Origin: Flavobacterium frigidarium DSM 17623
GTDB lineage: Bacteria; Bacteroidota; Bacteroidia; Flavobacteriales; Flavobacteriaceae
NCBI RefSeq assembly: GCF_000425505.1
Contig: NZ_AUDO01000010.1
Coordinates: 62,001-126,000 of the forward strand
Reading direction: 5' to 3'
DNA: 64,000 nucleotides
The translations under genes were made by a program, and so were the position numbers. Shown here one piece after another: positions 62,230-64,000 of the stretch. Position 1 is the first letter of the stretch. Every line of letters begins with the position of its first letter. A model generated the notes under the pieces. It was not told the DNA's origin. It searched no databases and saw only the letters and a program-made list of their open reading frames with translations.

Positions 62230-63303
62230 TTAACCTATTGTCTTTTCGATATAATCAGAATTGAGGAGATAAAGCGCTCCCATATATTTAATCTTGAAGG
62301 AGATTAAATCACCTACTTTATAAGCTGTTTTTGAATTTGAGATGTCTATCACTAACATATCAGAACTTGCGTCTATAATTGTAATGTCGCTATCGTCAGA
62401 CTCTATATATTGCGGCTGCATATCTAATAAACCAATATCTAAAATAGCTCTTAGCGAAGTTTCACCCAGATCATCAGAGGAGCTTGCAGTATAACTTGTT
62501 CCCACACCACTTTCACCAAGTTCTCCAATAGGAGCATCTGGTTTTTCAGTGATTTCGATAATCTCTGAGTAGAGTTTAAAAACATCATTGTGCATGCCTC
62601 CAATTGTTTCTCCAGTAAATAAATCTTTACCAAAAAACAATGCTTCTCCTATTCGAAAATGATTCACAGCCATAGGGCGTGCATTTTTCAACATTAAAGG
62701 AATTGCTACAGAAGTCCCGCCAGAAACCCACGGAATACTAATGTTGAATTTGGCCTCAATTAATTGCTTGTACAAACTTAATTGAATCAATTTGTCTTGA
62801 GTAGGCATGATACCACTTAAGCAATTTAAGTTGGTTCCAATACCTCTGATTTCTATATTGGACATTTTTAAAATGCTGCCGTAAAACGCGATTAATTCCT
62901 CTCCCATAACACCTTCACGAAGGTCACCCATCTCAATCATAATAATGATTTTATGGACTTTGTTCTGTCTTTGTGCTTCTTCAGAAAGTAATTGTATGGT
63001 ATATATTTCTGTATTAAAACTTACGTCTGCAAATTCTACGATATTTTTAATACTTCTTTTTGCAGGAGGTTTTATATAAACAGTTTGTATGGATGGATCT
63101 AGTGATTTTATTTTTCTAAGGTTGCTCACCCTCGAATCATGAATCTCTTTAACTCCCAATGCAATAATTTCTTTGAGGTAGATTTCGTTTCCACATAATA
63201 ATTTTGAAACGACCCCCCATTGAATATTTCTAGATTTAAAGATAGTATCTAGAAACTGATAATTATCTTTTAATTTTTCTCTATATAATTTTATAAATGC
63301 CAT
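62230..63303 (-). CDS. Ornithine-racemase-like PLP amino acid racemase
   Basis: A 357-residue PLP racemase of the alanine/ornithine racemase fold. The PLP lysine is Lys34 in WGVVSKLLCGN, the barrel continues with NIEIRGIGTNLNC and PWVSGGTSVAIPL, and the C-terminal beta domain ends the protein; this layout fits the Orr group (stand-alone alpha/beta barrel racemases) better than classical Alr. The substrate could be ornithine, alanine or another amino acid. Its start overlaps the alr stop by one base (TAATG), so the two racemases are coupled. Confidence 0.72.
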   Translation of the reverse strand: MAFIKLYREKLKDNYQFLDTIFKSRNIQWGVVSKLLCGNEIYLKEIIALGVKEIHDSRVSNLRKIKSLDPSIQTVYIKPPAKRSIKNIVEFADVSFNTEIYTIQLLSEEAQRQNKVHKIIIMIEMGDLREGVMGEELIAFYGSILKMSNIEIRGIGTNLNCLSGIMPTQDKLIQLSLYKQLIEAKFNISIPWVSGGTSVAIPLMLKNARPMAVNHFRIGEALFFGKDLFTGETIGGMHNDVFKLYSEIIEITEKPDAPIGELGESGVGTSYTASSSDDLGETSLRAILDIGLLDMQPQYIESDDSDITIIDASSDMLVIDISNSKTAYKVGDLISFKIKYMGALYLLNSDYIEKTIG

Positions 63304-64000
63304 TATTCTATAATTTTACGTGGAATTGTTTTTGCTATTCTAGTTAACAATTCATAATTCAGTTGATTACTAAAATCACTAAAAGAGGCCACAGAAACAG
63401 TTAGCTCTTCTTGTGATCCTATTAAAACCACTTCGTCATCTTTTTTTACCGCGGCTACATCTGTAACATCGACTGTCATCATGTTCATATTTACAGAACC
63501 GACTACAATGCAACGTTGGCCATTGATCAAAACGCGACCTTGATTGCTCAAAGAACGACTATATCCATGAGAATACCCTATAGGAATGACTGCGATTTTC
63601 ATGTTTCGTTCTGCTAGAAAGCTCGTTCCATAACCAATAAAATCACCAATGCTTACTTTTTTAACGCTCATCACATTACTTTTCCAGGTAATGACGCGCT
63701 TTAGAGGATCAGTTTTGTTTTTCTTGGTACTCAGATAATTTACAAATACTTCAGGGCTCGACCATAAACCATATTGCATAATTCCTATTCTAACTAAATC
63801 CATTCTTGTCTCAGGAAACATAATTGATGCTGCTGAACAAGCGGAGTGTTTGATTTCAGGTCTCAAGTCGTTATCACAAAGATATTGATAAATTTCTTCA
63901 AATTTTTTGATTTGTTTCTCTACTCTGTAGTAGTTAGCAATACTTTCAGCACCTGCATAATGTGTACACAATCCTTTTAAATAAACATGTTCCTTCTCCT
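63303..64000 (-). CDS. alr: Alanine racemase, N-terminal part outside window
   Basis: The frame is open to the right edge, so the N-terminus and PLP lysine are not visible. The 232 codons present include KGLCTHYAGAES, RIGIMQYGLW and IPIGYSHGYSR, the C-terminal part of an alanine racemase with the second catalytic Tyr region, then VGSVNMNMMTVDVTD as the C-terminal beta domain. It makes D-alanine for peptidoglycan. A MurF-Alr fusion, common in Bacteroidetes, cannot be excluded since the upstream part is missing. Confidence 0.85.
   Translation of the reverse strand, partial: EKEHVYLKGLCTHYAGAESIANYYRVEKQIKKFEEIYQYLCDNDLRPEIKHSACSAASIMFPETRMDLVRIGIMQYGLWSSPEVFVNYLSTKKNKTDPLKRVITWKSNVMSVKKVSIGDFIGYGTSFLAERNMKIAVIPIGYSHGYSRSLSNQGRVLINGQRCIVVGSVNMNMMTVDVTDVAAVKKDDEVVLIGSQEELTVSVASFSDFSNQLNYELLTRIAKTIPRKIIE

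Overview
The window looks like a chromosomal segment from a member of the Flavobacteriaceae, most likely Flavobacterium or a close relative. Support comes from the AT-rich sequence, many upstream motifs of the Bacteroidetes type TAnnTTTG, families typical of the group (DUF6503, DUF6642, DUF6952, YwqK-like repeats, DUF547) and the gene order tpx-dgkA-ftsK-lolA-lptF-ribBA. Names are from reading the translations; no database search was run.

Layout. 1-1480 (minus): two family 2 glycosyltransferases (one cut by the window edge) and a small exported YwqK-like protein. 1568-8898 (minus): a compact cluster with a NapH/CcoG-like membrane Fe-S protein, a FAD/NAD oxidoreductase, a DUF6503 lipoprotein, TIGR04283- and TIGR04282-type sugar-transferase-like proteins, a DUF547 lipoprotein, a fatty acid hydroxylase/sterol desaturase and an exported rhodanese. 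It resembles the accessory set of arsenosugar loci, but arsM and arsS are not in the window. 8992-11633: a broken 2H phosphoesterase, an RraA-like protein, a DUF6642 protein and a lipoprotein.

11710-23361 (minus) is a defence island read as one unit: hsdR, a RhuM-Fic fusion, a GIY-YIG protein, hsdM, hsdS, then a McrB-type AAA+ GTPase gene and mcrC. It begins next to tRNA-Ser(TGA) at 23919-24003. Between them lie two tandem copies of a ~170-base unit that carries the tRNA 3' tail, a long palindrome and an intrinsic terminator.

24170-32403 (minus): the housekeeping run ribBA, lptF, lolA, ftsK, dgkA, tpx, then DUF6952, a thioredoxin and a 2-Cys peroxiredoxin. The GTP cyclohydrolase II half of RibBA has lost its expected metal ligands. 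32587-38833 (minus): an NhaC antiporter and a muropeptide recycling set (NagZ-like GH3, AmpG-like permease, GHL10 glycosidase). 39258-46394 (plus): a large FAD/Fe-S dehydrogenase, an APC permease, an ACT protein, a class A beta-lactamase and a DUF4442 thioesterase. 46466-48453: a methionine gamma-lyase-like gene divergent from an Lrp/AsnC regulator, with a structured, repeat-like RNA element in the leader. 48605-56080: lpdA, blc and a minus-strand DoxX gene, then pabB (TTG start), tilS and a DsbD-type reductase. 56138-64000 (minus): amtB, a pair of exported amidohydrolase-like proteins with mostly degenerate active sites, and two overlapping PLP racemase genes (ornithine-racemase-like and alr, the latter cut by the window edge).

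The most notable items are the seven-gene defence operon with its two accessory genes and unclassified McrB N-terminus, the arsenosugar-like lipid/glycan cluster lacking its arsenic genes, and the tRNA-tail repeat between the island and the core genome.
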